Below are positions 1 to 9,410 of a stretch of DNA of 64,000 nt, in pieces. The stretch is from positions 868,001 to 932,000 of the forward strand of contig CM049987.1 in the NCBI GenBank assembly GCA_016630955.3, written 5' to 3'. How positions within the stretch are numbered: position 1 is the first letter of the stretch; every line of letters begins with the position of its first letter. Under the pieces are notes generated by a model. That model was not told the origin of the DNA. It did no database searches and saw nothing but the letters and a program-made list of their open reading frames with translations. Position numbers and translations under genes: made by a program. The stretch comes from Didymella arachidicola (lineage: Eukaryota > Ascomycota > Dothideomycetes > Pleosporales > Didymellaceae).

Positions 1-46
1 TTACAAGAGTATCATATTTATATCTCAAGTCCCACGGTTCGACAGG

Positions 47-75
47 GTCTGTGCGGAACTATGGTTCGCACAGAC
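47..75. repeat. Short perfect stem-loop
   Basis: GTCTGTGCG (47-55) is the exact reverse complement of CGCACAGAC (67-75), with an 11-nt spacer. Allowing one bulge, pairing extends by GAAC/GTTC into the spacer. It could be an RNA hairpin in the 3' UTR of a gene lying left of the window or a protein-binding palindrome. Confidence 0.6.
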
Positions 76-460
76 TAAAATAGAGATTCTTCGCCTCAAC
101 ACCACAACGAACACAATCTTCAAATGCAGAGAGAAAGAATCATATTCTTATCTGAGTTAGAGTTCAAGCGAGTGTAAGCGAGTGGAACAGTTGCTGTAGA
201 TAGTTCTGTAGCCACCAGACCTTTTGTCAAGTGAATGCAACCGCGAATTGAATACTCGCGGCGCAAATGCAGTAAAAGGGATGATCCGAGGGTCGGCTGA
301 TCAATCTATACAGTCAATATACAATCGATATGTCGCTTCCAAAGACCACTCCACGCCAAAGTACCTGAGCCTCGATAACACTGCACTTTTTTTGTTCTCC
401 CGCGGCACTTTCTCATCGCATCCAGGGATCCGTCTTGCGCTGAGAGGGACCCACCGATGC

Positions 461-468
461 TATAAGAG
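461..468 (+). promoter_or_regulatory. TATA-like element of the secreted acidic protein gene
   Basis: TATAAGAG lies 79 bp before the ATG at 547, a normal distance for a fungal TATA box. Confidence 0.45.
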
Positions 469-546
469 CGCACTTCTCACCTGTCTCCACAAGGGTGCAC
501 TGCACCCTTTCTTGAAACAACTGTCACGCAAAAAATCCTATACACC

Positions 547-1674
547 ATGAAGGTTTCTCTTATCCTGACCCTTGCTGGGCTTAGTGCCGCGGCACCTGCT
601 GTTCTCTCCAATATATTCTCTGGCCCGCTTCCCTCTACCGGCTCGAGCTTATTGCCTTCTTCCTCTAAAGCTACGCCTACGGCTGCATCACGTCACGCCT
701 TCCTCCCCTTCGAGTCATTCTTGGGGCGCCGTGCTGAGGGTGATGATATCGATTCCTCGGACGATGAGAACAGTTCCTCGGACGATGAGGCTGATGTCTC
801 TGCCGGCCCGGTATTGATCAGCATTCAGGAGCGCTCAGCTGGTAACGACACCGATTCCCTCGATGAGGACCTCGATTCTTTTCAGATGGACTCCACTTAC
901 TCTCGCTTGGCCAAGGAGCAAAGCGACGTTCCCTCCCCTTATGCGCTTGTGATCGAGAACTACAACAAGACTGCCATCCACCAGGCCATTGAGACACACC
1001 GTTATGAGGTTTCTGACACTGACTATGACACCTACGACGCCTCTTTATGCGCCGAGCACTGCAACGAGCACCGAGCGTGTAATGCTTTTGCCATCTATAT
1101 CGAGCGCGATGTGTCTTGCACCGACTGTACAAACCCTGAGGCCATTGTTGTAGCCGCGTGCGATCTCTACAACACCATACTCCAGCGGCCTGATATACGC
1201 GAGGAGGCCGAGCTGGAGAAAATTCAGGGGCAGACGATCACCCGTGCCGTCCGCGGCTACAACGGCTACAACAGAATCCAGGATATCGCCACCGTCATCG
1301 CTACGCACACTGTGACCTTTGAAGCTCCTGCTATTGCCCAAAGAACCGTATTCATCACTGCCACCAGTCTGATTACCTCTACCGTGCAGCACACCGTGTC
1401 TGGCAGCGACAACACCGTCACTCACACTGTTCTTGCCCCTGCCTCCACTGTTACCTCCACCTTACCCGCTACTACAGTCACGAAGACCCATGTCGAGTTG
1501 CTTCCCCCAGTCATCGCTACCAAGAGCTTGCTCACTTCCATTTGGGAGCCAACTCACAAGCCTGAAGTTGATAGCAGCGACAGTAGCGACAGCAGCGAGA
1601 GCGAGAGCGACAGCAGCGAGAGCGAGAGCGACTGCGACTGCGACTGCGAGGATGAGATAATCATTCCTTCATAG
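547..1674 (+). CDS. Secreted acidic Ser/Asp/Glu-rich protein with PAN/Apple-like cysteine core
   Basis: Intronless, 375 residues. The first ~20 residues form a signal peptide (MKVSLILTLAGLSAAA then APAVLS), so the product should be secreted or wall-bound. Residues ~55-90 carry runs such as SSDDENSSSDDEADVS. The middle (about 140-240) has a Cys-rich segment beginning ASLCAEHCNEHRAC, followed by a conserved GYNGYN motif; this arrangement is common in fungal secreted proteins with a PAN/Apple-like fold. A Thr/Ser/Val-rich stretch (~250-325), probably O-glycosylated, precedes a hyper-acidic tail built from SD/SE repeats and a CDCDC motif encoded by a hexanucleotide-like microsatellite (about 1571-1650). 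A TATA-like box lies 79 bp upstream and AATAAA occurs at about 1719. The function is unknown; a metal-binding or wall-surface role is only inference. Confidence 0.85.
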   Translation: MKVSLILTLAGLSAAAPAVLSNIFSGPLPSTGSSLLPSSSKATPTAASRHAFLPFESFLGRRAEGDDIDSSDDENSSSDDEADVSAGPVLISIQERSAGNDTDSLDEDLDSFQMDSTYSRLAKEQSDVPSPYALVIENYNKTAIHQAIETHRYEVSDTDYDTYDASLCAEHCNEHRACNAFAIYIERDVSCTDCTNPEAIVVAACDLYNTILQRPDIREEAELEKIQGQTITRAVRGYNGYNRIQDIATVIATHTVTFEAPAIAQRTVFITATSLITSTVQHTVSGSDNTVTHTVLAPASTVTSTLPATTVTKTHVELLPPVIATKSLLTSIWEPTHKPEVDSSDSSDSSESESDSSESESDCDCDCEDEIIIPS

Positions 1675-2146
1675 GGTTAGAAGCTCTTCTTTGGGAAGAC
1701 ATACGTAGAGAAAGCGCAAATAAATACAAAAGCAAGTTCTGGTATTTGGCGTGGCACACTGGTGTATGGCGTCCAAGGGTTTGAGGGCGTACTTGTGATC
1801 TAGTGAACTTGAATGAGAGAATCGGAGGGTATGGGGTAAAACGAACCAACGCAAAACGGAGGATTTAGGCTAGTTATTATAAAAAACAGGGTAAAATAAT
1901 GTAAAAGAGTTCTATCTCACAACAGATCCAAAAGACGCTGTTCGTGATCGTTTGCGGTCTTGAATGCCTCCATCTAGTTGCTCTCTAAGATCACTGTCTG
2001 CATCCGTCAGCTCTGGTTCTGCTGTAAGAAAGCCAGGCGTAATAGCAAGACTGTTGCAGCCAACAGAGCGTCTATCTTTATGCAACTTAAGCAAATACAG
2101 GCACTGATGTAGCTGGCTAGCTCGGTAATACGTAAGGTCAGCTCAC
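1675..2146. other. Intergenic region between convergent genes
   Basis: AT-rich 3' flank with AATAAA at about 1719-1724 suited to polyadenylation of the upstream gene. A 60-codon minus-strand frame at 1912-2094 has no recognisable content and is not called. Confidence 0.5.
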
Positions 2147-3727
2147 CTATGCCTTGCTGTAGATGTCAGCATCGAAATTTGTTGGAAACCTGTCCCTCCC
2201 TTCGGCATCAGCCCTCACCCACACGGCCACGCTAGTGCCAGGACACTTGAACAAGCCGTACCCATCCTGATCGATCTCAACCCCGCCTTGCTCCCAACCC
2301 AAAATGTCTGTCCACTTCTCGCCAGCATGCATCTCACCGACCGCCATCTTGATCTCTCCTGGCCCACTATTGCTCATCACGCAAGCAAGTCCGGCCTTCT
2401 TATCCCATGTACCGCGGCGAACGAAGCCAATGCAATTTGCGTTGTCGAGATAGTCTTCTTGCGAGCCGTAGGCATAGAGTTTGCGCGCAAGAATCAAGTC
2501 GGCGAGCTTCCCGCCGCATGACGGGTCGGCAGCATGCTCGCCCTTCAGCCCGTAGAGGTCGCCGTAAAAGGGACAGGGGTACCCCTCTTGGCGCAGGAGG
2601 ATGAGAGAGTAGGCCAGAGGCTTGAAGAAGCCCTCCACCGGTGTTTCTACGGTCTGCCCGGGCTGCGTATCGTGATTTGTTACGACTGTGACGGCGCTGG
2701 TGGGGTTAATGGAGACAAGAGTCTTGTCAAAGACCTTTCGTAGATCGGCATCAGGAGTCTTGGAGAGCTGAGAGAAGTTGTTGAGGAGAGGAGAATCGTA
2801 GAGCGAGAACTTGTGGTTCATGTCTTCGAGCCAGTCGCACATGAGCTGTGCATCTCCAGACCAGAATTCGCCGACAACAAAAATGTCACTCCCACACTCA
2901 TCGCGCAGGTTGTCGACCCATTCATTGGTGAAGCGCTCCGAGAAGTGCTGCACTGCGTCTAAGCGGAACCCCTTGAGGCCGAGCCCTTTGGTGATCCAGA
3001 CACCCCAATTTTTTACGTCAACTTGGACCTCTGGGTGTGAGTAGTCGATATCGGCGAACATCATGTAATCAGCGTTTCCGCCCTCTGAGTCCACTGAAGA
3101 GCTCCAGCCCTTGTTATCGCCTAGGATCTTGTAGACAGCCTTCTTCTCGTTGGCCTGGTTGTAGTCTGTTCCTGAAAAATGCTCCCAGTGGTACTTTTGA
3201 GACGAGTACTTGTCGCCACGGCCGGGAAAGTCGAAGCCTAGCCACCCTTCAATCTCATAAGGCTCAGAGGCATCCTTTGTGCGGTCGTTGTTGTCCACTT
3301 CTACGACGCGGCACTTCTCGGTCTTATCAGCTCCAGCCTTGTGATTAAGGACAGCATCCCAGAAAAGCCCTATTCCATTGTCTTTCGCAACTTTACAGAG
3401 CTCAAGCAAGTCTTCCTTGGTGCCCCACTTGGTACTTTTCTGACCTTTTTGGTCAAATTCGCCCAGGTCGTACAGATCGTAGATATCATAGCCATTACCC
3501 TCTGGAGACGCTGCTTTGCAGCCGGGAGGTAGCCAAATGTTGTCAACACCAACAGCCTTTAGCTTCGGAACCTCGGCAATAAGGCGTTTCCAATGCTTCT
3601 GATCAGCGGGAACATTCCATTCGAAGCCCTGGAACAGGGTGTAGTTGTCAGGGGTGGGTTGCTGTTCTGTTGTTCGTTAGAAGCAAGACAAAGAGTAGGC
3701 ATCGTCGTCCGTACCGTTGGAACCCAT
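2147..3727 (-). CDS. Intracellular-type alpha-amylase, GH13
   Basis: Hydrolyses alpha-1,4-glucan. Two exons are inferred: a 13-nt first exon (3727-3715, encoding MGSN plus one base) and 3666-2147, separated by a 48-nt intron (GTACGG...ACAG with a TTCTAACG branch site). The joined protein is 510 residues and begins MGSNEQQPTPDNYTLFQGFE. GH13 landmarks are visible: the DAVLNH region; GFRLDAVQH with the nucleophile Asp near 241; VVGEF with the acid/base Glu near 271; and VTNHDTQ with the third catalytic Asp near 337. There is no signal peptide, unlike secreted fungal amylases. This matches the bacterial-like, cytosolic group (GH13 subfamily 5 type) that in some ascomycetes contributes to cell-wall alpha-glucan synthesis; that role here is inference. 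It is convergent with the acidic-protein gene. Confidence 0.9.
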
Positions 3728-4577
3728 GTTTGCTCTTGGAGGCTGTAGGTATTCTGTGATTTAGTGCTGCGAGAGTGCTGCCCATCGCGAGTATTTGAAG
3801 AAACCACATGGCTACAAGAAACCTGGTTCACGTTTACATAGCGGCCGCGCTCGAGCAGTAGCTTCGTTGACCCCTGCGTGTGCAACAGGTTTCTCTACCG
3901 GCTGCCCTACGGGCAGAGCTGCCAAAGCCAGTCCGCCATTCGAGACGGTTGTTTTGCTCGTGGTCTGGAAGCTCTTGGGCTAGGCGCGGCTCAACAAAAG
4001 CGCCCGCTGACGTCAGGCCGCAGGATTTAAAAAAGAAAGGACCGCGGCGCATCGCCTGGGTATCAAAGCATCGCGTGAAGGCGTACAGGAAATCAACGAT
4101 AGAGTATCAGCCTGTGCGTTCCACAAGTAAGCGACGGAGAAGAGAGTCGTCTCATGTGCCACGGGGACCGGAGGTAAGCTTACAACATATTGTAGTCATC
4201 AGAGGACTTATCAACTTGCAACGACTTTTGGAATTTCCCTGACGACCTCTATGAATGTTGGGTTTCAGTGGCTACATCCAGCTTCTACGGTGGCATGGGT
4301 GTTCAAGGAAGGGTCAGACTGAACTAGTCTAGACGCGGTTAAAGCCAAACGTTGCGAATGTCACGATGCGGCAATCAGGACCTCTTGACTACCCTCAAAA
4401 ACGCGTATTATCGTTACTCTCTGTGCACTTACTACAAGCGATCTAACTTGTTAGCTATTGAGCGTATCTAAAAGTACACTGGCATCCCTCGAGATCTAAA
4501 GGTGAAGCGGATAGGACTCAATTTCATTTGTTGTTCCACGGTGCCTTTACCCTGAGGACTATAAAAGGAGCAAGCGC
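3728..4577. other. Divergent intergenic region between amylase and OGFr-domain gene
   Basis: Shared upstream region of two divergent genes. I see no convincing coding content; a 120-codon frame at 3880-4242 is compositionally plain. It contains a TATA box for the right-hand gene at 4560-4567. Confidence 0.5.
4560..4567 (+). promoter_or_regulatory. TATA box of OGFr-domain gene
   Basis: TATAAAAG is a consensus TATA element. It lies only 10 bp before the first in-frame ATG (4578), which suggests that transcription starts downstream of that ATG and that translation begins at 4668 or 4701. Confidence 0.6.
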
Positions 4578-5555
4578 ATGACAACTTCTTCTGCCTATAT
4601 GAAAGCAGCCAGGCTTCTCCTCATCAATTCTCCTCGAACTTTCAGCGTCACCCACATCTTCAACTATATGTCAGCCAGCAAACGACAGAAACTGTCCAAC
4701 ATGGCACCGTCAAAGCAGTCCACTATCGTTCGCTTCTACGACCCTACTGTCAAAGCAAAAGACACACTTGGCCGCACACAGGAACAGATTCTGGCATGGC
4801 CTGATAGCCAACTCGAGTACAGCCACAATTATATCCAGATGCTCTTCCCGCTGCCTGAAGGGTCTCCATTCAATTATGCTGCGCCGATCATCGATCTCGA
4901 GACAATGGAGACGTTCCGATCAAGCAGCGAATTGAGACAGCGACTGCGCGCGAGCTTCGAGCGTATGCTCACCTTCTACGGATTCACCACATCTAATGAC
5001 CCTGAGCCAGAGACCGAGAAGGAAGTGGAAGCTGAGAAGCAGGCCCGCCAGGCTAGTACTACCGAGGAGGCTTCCAAGACCACTCCAACCACATCCAAAG
5101 CCGAAAGAGGCAACCCAGAATCACATATTACTCCGACTACCACGAATGAGGCCACTGCAGAGGCGGCTGGACAGGTAGTCTCTGCGGAGGATGTATCAGA
5201 TGAGCCTGAATCTTCAGCACCCAAGCCTGCACCTCAAGCATCGTCCATCGGCTACTCCGTGGTTCGGGGGCCCAACTTTCGCCAAGCGTCCCGCAACTGG
5301 GCCGTCCGTATGAACCACAACCACCTGCGCATCACCCGCATCCTACGTTGTCTACGTGTTCTCGGCTTGCAGGAGGAATGCGACGCCTTCTTCGCTGCTC
5401 TGAAGCGCGTGTTCGACGACCCATCCATCAACATCGGCCCTCGCTCGCTAGAGTTCTGGACCCGCGCGGTTGAATGCCCATTGTACATGGCGCCTGACGA
5501 TGAAGAGTGCGACTGGCTGGAAGTGTGGGAAAAGGCACAGCAAGAGGCGAACTAA
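4578..5555 (+). CDS. Opioid growth factor receptor (OGFr) conserved-domain protein
   Basis: Single exon, 325 residues from the first ATG. After a variable N-terminus the segment VRFYDPTVKAKDTLGRT, followed by ILAWPDSQLEYSHNYIQ and LFPLPEGSPFN, is the hallmark of the OGFr N-terminal conserved region. A Thr/Glu-rich low-complexity linker (about residues 140-215) interrupts the domain. The conserved helical part resumes with NWAVRMNHNHLRITRILR and ends near LEFWTRAVECPLY. In animals this family includes the nuclear receptor for met-enkephalin; the fungal members have no established function. Start choice is uncertain: consensus TATAAAAG lies 10 bp before ATG 4578, so initiation at 4668 (MSASKRQ) or 4701 (MAPSKQ) is more likely, which would shorten the protein to about 295 or 284 residues. 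Confidence 0.88.
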   Translation: MTTSSAYMKAARLLLINSPRTFSVTHIFNYMSASKRQKLSNMAPSKQSTIVRFYDPTVKAKDTLGRTQEQILAWPDSQLEYSHNYIQMLFPLPEGSPFNYAAPIIDLETMETFRSSSELRQRLRASFERMLTFYGFTTSNDPEPETEKEVEAEKQARQASTTEEASKTTPTTSKAERGNPESHITPTTTNEATAEAAGQVVSAEDVSDEPESSAPKPAPQASSIGYSVVRGPNFRQASRNWAVRMNHNHLRITRILRCLRVLGLQEECDAFFAALKRVFDDPSINIGPRSLEFWTRAVECPLYMAPDDEECDWLEVWEKAQQEAN

Positions 5556-5958
5556 AGGAACACCTTGCGCTCGCTCTTTTGGGGTACGGAGCTGGGGACG
5601 CTTGGTCTGCGATCCGGTCCTTGACGGCGAGAGACGAGGACTGCCGTGCAGACTTTGTACCGATGCCTGTCGCAGCTTACGACAGCCCTGATTACGAGGG
5701 TAAATAGGACTTTGGGAGTGGTGATGGAGGCAATGAAGGGTAAAATTAGCTACGCAATCAGACCCAAGCCTGCCTCATGGATACAAACCGTCAAACATGG
5801 GTGAAGGACAAGCAGTGGAGCCTCATGGACTCATACTCAATGAAACATAGAAAAGCTTAATCCTTTCAACTTCGCAGCTGTGTTGGAGATATACACAGTA
5901 CTGTCCTTCTTCTTCTCGTCCTTGTTCTTCATCCTCCACGGCTCTTCTTCACAACTAC
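5556..5958. other. Intergenic region between convergent genes
   Basis: 3' flanks of the OGFr-domain gene and the complex I subunit gene. Short open frames across 5470-5707 are read-through of the upstream gene in other frames. Nothing else seen. Confidence 0.5.
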
Positions 5959-6442
5959 CTAAAACTCAGAGATAGTGTCACCCCTCCTCTTGCCACGGAA
6001 GTCCCACTTGCCCTGCCCATCGTTAGCCATCGTCTCTTTCTCCATGAACGTCTCCATGCTGCCGGATGGCCCACTTACATCAGTGATGTAACCGAAGTAT
6101 CCCAATGTCGCAGGGACAACAACGACGTACATAGTAGTAATGAACGCGGTTCGCTTCGTCCAACGGAAGTACTTGTGGCGGTTCACGACCATGTCTATCC
6201 CGCGTCAGCCCTGATCACCTTCAAGCTCGCCGAGGCTGTAGCCCGCCGTCCTCTTGCTGATCGACGTGTATGCAATCTAGTCGGAATTGGAGGGTGCGCA
6301 ATCGTGCGGGCGACGTACTGTTCCATTTTATGATCGCGGGATCCTTGTGAAGAGCTATCTTTCGTTAGCCATTGCTCGATATTGCGCAGGGTGCGCTCGA
6401 TTCTGATCACGGGACAGGCCTACGTTCGTGTCCACCGGCCAT
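5959..6442 (-). CDS. NADH:ubiquinone oxidoreductase NDUFB4/B15-like subunit
   Basis: Accessory subunit of mitochondrial complex I, in the inner membrane. Three exons are inferred: 6442-6424, 6354-6319 and 6194-5959 (introns 69 and 124 nt; the first ends CTAACGAAAGATAG). The joined protein is 96 residues. It starts MAGGHEPLHKDPAIIKWN and continues NRHKYFRWTKRT, a single membrane segment (about residues 45-65, MYVVVVPATLGYFGY) and a C-terminal KRRGDTI signature. The DPAI.KW, NR.KYFRWT and KRRGDTI blocks are the conserved features of this small subunit, and the length is normal. It is divergent from the GST gene with ~600 bp between starts. The first exon of 19 nt is the least certain part. Confidence 0.87.
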
Positions 6443-7045
6443 TTTGACGGTTGTTAAGGTGCTAAAGCGCGGCTTGCGGGGTGGTACGGGGTATGAGTGC
6501 GCGGATAGCGAGTTGAAGCTGGTGAGGTCGGCCGGCGGAGGTGCTGGGCTTGGCAGCCATGCATGTCAGCCTTGCGTTCGTGCAGGCGAACCACCACTCC
6601 ACAGAAGCAAACGCAGGACCAGACCCATGGCTCCTAGAGTATCAACCAGTATTGCGCTATCGTACGACATAACTGTGATGTCTTGGATTTGGGCATTTCA
6701 AGCCATGGCATTCAGTGACTTCGCACAGGCGCAGTCGCCCATCCTGCAATAGCTGCATGCTTCCTGTCTTCTTTCCAGACGACAAGCACTATAGGACATA
6801 CGCCTTCAAGGAATTTCTCGGAGGCTGTCAGACCACAAGAGAGCATGCCGTCAAGCCACTCATCATGTGTGTCGGCGTTGACATGGACCGCGGCTCAGAG
6901 TCGCTCCGCAACATCGCCGATTTGACCGGCCCTTCTTGACAAAAGACTGGGACGATATAAACGCCACGACACCTCGGTACAGACTGCGATTCTCGTCGTC
7001 TTCAATATAATATCGCTCCGGTTATCATCTATATATCCACACACA
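6443..7045. other. Divergent intergenic region (complex I subunit / GST)
   Basis: Shared promoter region. It includes a TATA element at 6956-6963 for the GST gene. Open frames here (6372-6752, 6715-6939) overlap the subunit's first exon or lack any recognised content and are rejected. Confidence 0.5.
6956..6963 (+). promoter_or_regulatory. TATA element of GST gene
   Basis: TATAAACG lies 83 bp before the GST start codon. Confidence 0.45.
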
Positions 7046-7986
7046 ATGTCCAATCAACAGGGCGCAAAGATCAATGTCTACTGGTATGTTGCACGTGAAT
7101 GCAGCCTTACCATGGCCGATGGCTACCACGAAGCCACCATATCTTCACTTCGCCAAATACACATGGTTCTTCTCAAGTCATGCGCTGACCAAAGTTTCCA
7201 GGCTTGAGAAGTCTCGCGCCCAGCGAATCATCTGGCTCCTCGAAGAGCTCAAGCTGGAATACAACATCGAAGTCTTCAAGCGCGACAAGAATGGCCGCGC
7301 TGGACCAGAACTGAAGAAGTTCCATCCTCTCGGCCGCTCCCCTACTGTCGGAATCACACCTGCTGGCTCAGACAAGGAGGTGAGCACCCACGAACTTGTC
7401 TCTGGCCATATATCAGCTGACCCTCCAGACCATCGTCACCGAGTCAGAGACCATCATGGACTACCTGTGCGACCACTTCGGCCCCTCTCTGATCCCCCGC
7501 CGCTATCCTGAGGACCGTGACGGCGTCCTCGGCGGCGAGACCGAAGAATGGATGCGACACAAGTTCCTGATGGACTACGCGGAAGGCTCCTTCTTCACGC
7601 CTCTCGTGGTATCCATCATCACATCCGGGATCCGCAATGCGCCCGTGCCCTTCTTCCTGCGCCCGATCACCAACAGCATCGCCAACAACGTCGACAACAA
7701 GTACACCAACCCCGAGCTGACGAACCATCTGGACTTCCTGGAGACGTACCTCAAGGAGAGCCCGAGCAAGGGCGAGTACTTTTGCAGTGAGAAGCTGACG
7801 TGTGCAGATATCATGATTCACTTTGGGCTTGAGGGTACGATTAAGAAGAAAACGCTGAATGAGAAGGACTATCCTACTTTGTACAAGTACGTCAGGAGAC
7901 TGCAGGCATCGGATAGCTACAAGAGGGCGGGAGACGCGGTTGAGAAGGCGACTGGGGAGAAGTACGTGCCGATCTCTGAGTCTTGA
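7046..7986 (+). CDS. Glutathione S-transferase (fungal Gtt1-like)
   Basis: Conjugates glutathione to electrophiles in the cytosol. Three exons are inferred: 7046-7083, 7202-7379 and 7429-7986, with introns of 118 and 49 nt; the joined frame gives 257 residues. The N-terminal thioredoxin-like domain begins with INVYWLEKSRAQRIIWLLEE and has the conserved cis-proline region GRSPTVGI and the ES motif TESETIMDYL that binds the gamma-glutamyl group. The all-helical C-terminal domain includes SEKLTCADIMIHFGLE, the N-capping/hydrophobic staple region (S/T-x-x-D). The length and a mid-protein hydrophobic insertion fit the Gtt1-like group. Upstream TATA at 6956-6963. Confidence 0.92.
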
Positions 7987-8194
7987 GAGAAGGCGCTTGT
8001 GATGGTAGATTCTTTGTAAATGTGTGCTATTCATTATAGGCAACCAACCAATCTTTTGTTTTTATCGACCTGTAGTCTCCAAAGGTGTTGAGATTTACTG
8101 AGGCAGGTGCGTGTCCAAACTGAGTAGCTCCGGATTTGGATCATTGGTGCGTGCTGGTTCTTTCCAAGTTCGCTGGGGTCTGCTGGCTAATAGT

Positions 8195-8680
8195 TTAGCT
8201 GGTCTTAACCTTGTATGACTTGTACTGCATGGCTTTTACGTATGCCGCCCACCGCTCGTCGCCAGCTCTTCCTGCTGCTGCAAGACTCGCATGATGCTTC
8301 AGTAACTCGGTCTGTAGCTCTTCAGCCTCGCTCAAAGCAGATTGGTTGTCTTTGTCTAGTCCAACCAGTTTCAAGTCCGCTTCAAAGATAGCCTGTGGTG
8401 CGTCTGGGCTACGATCTAGGCTGATGTCCATAAGTCTACAGACTGGGCGAGCCTCCATCTCTCGAAGTAGAGCGGGGAGATCAATTGTTGAGACAATAGA
8501 TTGGTACGGCGTATCTTCACGGTCTGATCTGTGCCCCATTAGGAAGCGACGGTTGAAGTCGATTGTCGTTCTGGATTGATGGACTACAAGACCAGGAGAA
8601 GTCCTATATATCAGAGATGGCTGACGGTCACCTGACCTAGCCATGTGTCGGCTCTTAACAGTCGTAGCCGTGGTAGTCAT
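8195..8680 (-). CDS. Small hypothetical protein
   Basis: Single-exon frame of 161 codons with an ATG start. No signal peptide or membrane helix. The C-terminal half is predicted helical and charged (ALSEAEELQTELLKHHASL). I recognise no domain. The length and amino-acid balance are protein-like, but the gene may be lineage-specific. It is convergent with the GST gene 208 bp away. Confidence 0.45.
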   Translation of the reverse strand: MTTTATTVKSRHMARSGDRQPSLIYRTSPGLVVHQSRTTIDFNRRFLMGHRSDREDTPYQSIVSTIDLPALLREMEARPVCRLMDISLDRSPDAPQAIFEADLKLVGLDKDNQSALSEAEELQTELLKHHASLAAAGRAGDERWAAYVKAMQYKSYKVKTS

Positions 8681-9410
8681 GTATGCTATACTATGTCGAA
8701 GGCAATATGCAATAAAGCGGTGTTCGAACCCACACCAATTTCTGAGTCGCGAATCATTGGGTGCATGTCGACAGTCTAGGCTGGATCGTCTGTAATTACG
8801 CGCTCGATGTTGAAACGCCTAAACACGGTCACCCTCGACGTTCATGTATTCATGCGCAGGCGAGTCCCAAATCTTGCCAGGCTGGCTGGGAGTCGCAGGT
8901 TGACTGTTGTGTAACGTGGAAATTCGGAGGTAGTCAGTGTGTAAACGTACCGGTCTTAACGACTAATAATGAGCCTGCAGACTACAAATCAGTCGATCGC
9001 ACGTCACAAATAACACGCACATGTTCGGACTTCGATAGTCTTCCCCACAACCACGAAGCTTCAAGAGCCAATCTCTAAACTCGAAAGCCTACGGAAACTT
9101 GACTACCGGGTTAGAAATAATTGGGTCTTCATTAATCACGCCAAGGACGCATATGGTAGTCATTAGGGCTCCGTCTATTGTGCAGCTAATCTCATAAAAC
9201 CGTACTGTTACAAGTGCTACTTCGAGCGTGCTGAACGTACAAGTAGCTAAGCGGCAGATAAAACGCGAACACATGAACAGAAAGGGGAATATATCCATGC
9301 CAGCCATATGCAAAAAAGGGAGACTTTTCCGTGCACTACAAAGTCTTCCTCTAGAGACCCAATGTCGTGGCTGTCCTGGTATCATCGCGCCACCACTTCT
9401 CGTCAACCAT
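8681..9410. other. Intergenic region
   Basis: AT-richer than flanking genes; no frame with recognisable content. A GTTCGAACC segment near 8723 resembles a tRNA T-arm but has no cloverleaf around it. Confidence 0.5.

Larger units (their letters stand above)
1..546. other. Intergenic region, promoter side of the first gene
   Basis: No supported coding region. It holds a short perfect stem-loop (47-75) and a TATA-like element (461-468). An open frame at 224-550 has no homology that I recognise and no start at ATG, so I treat it as 5' non-coding sequence. Confidence 0.6.

Noticed and set aside
8718..8745. GTTCGAACC segment resembling a tRNA T-arm
   Set aside because: Stem pairing around the loop fails on both strands and no acceptor, D-arm or anticodon arm is present.
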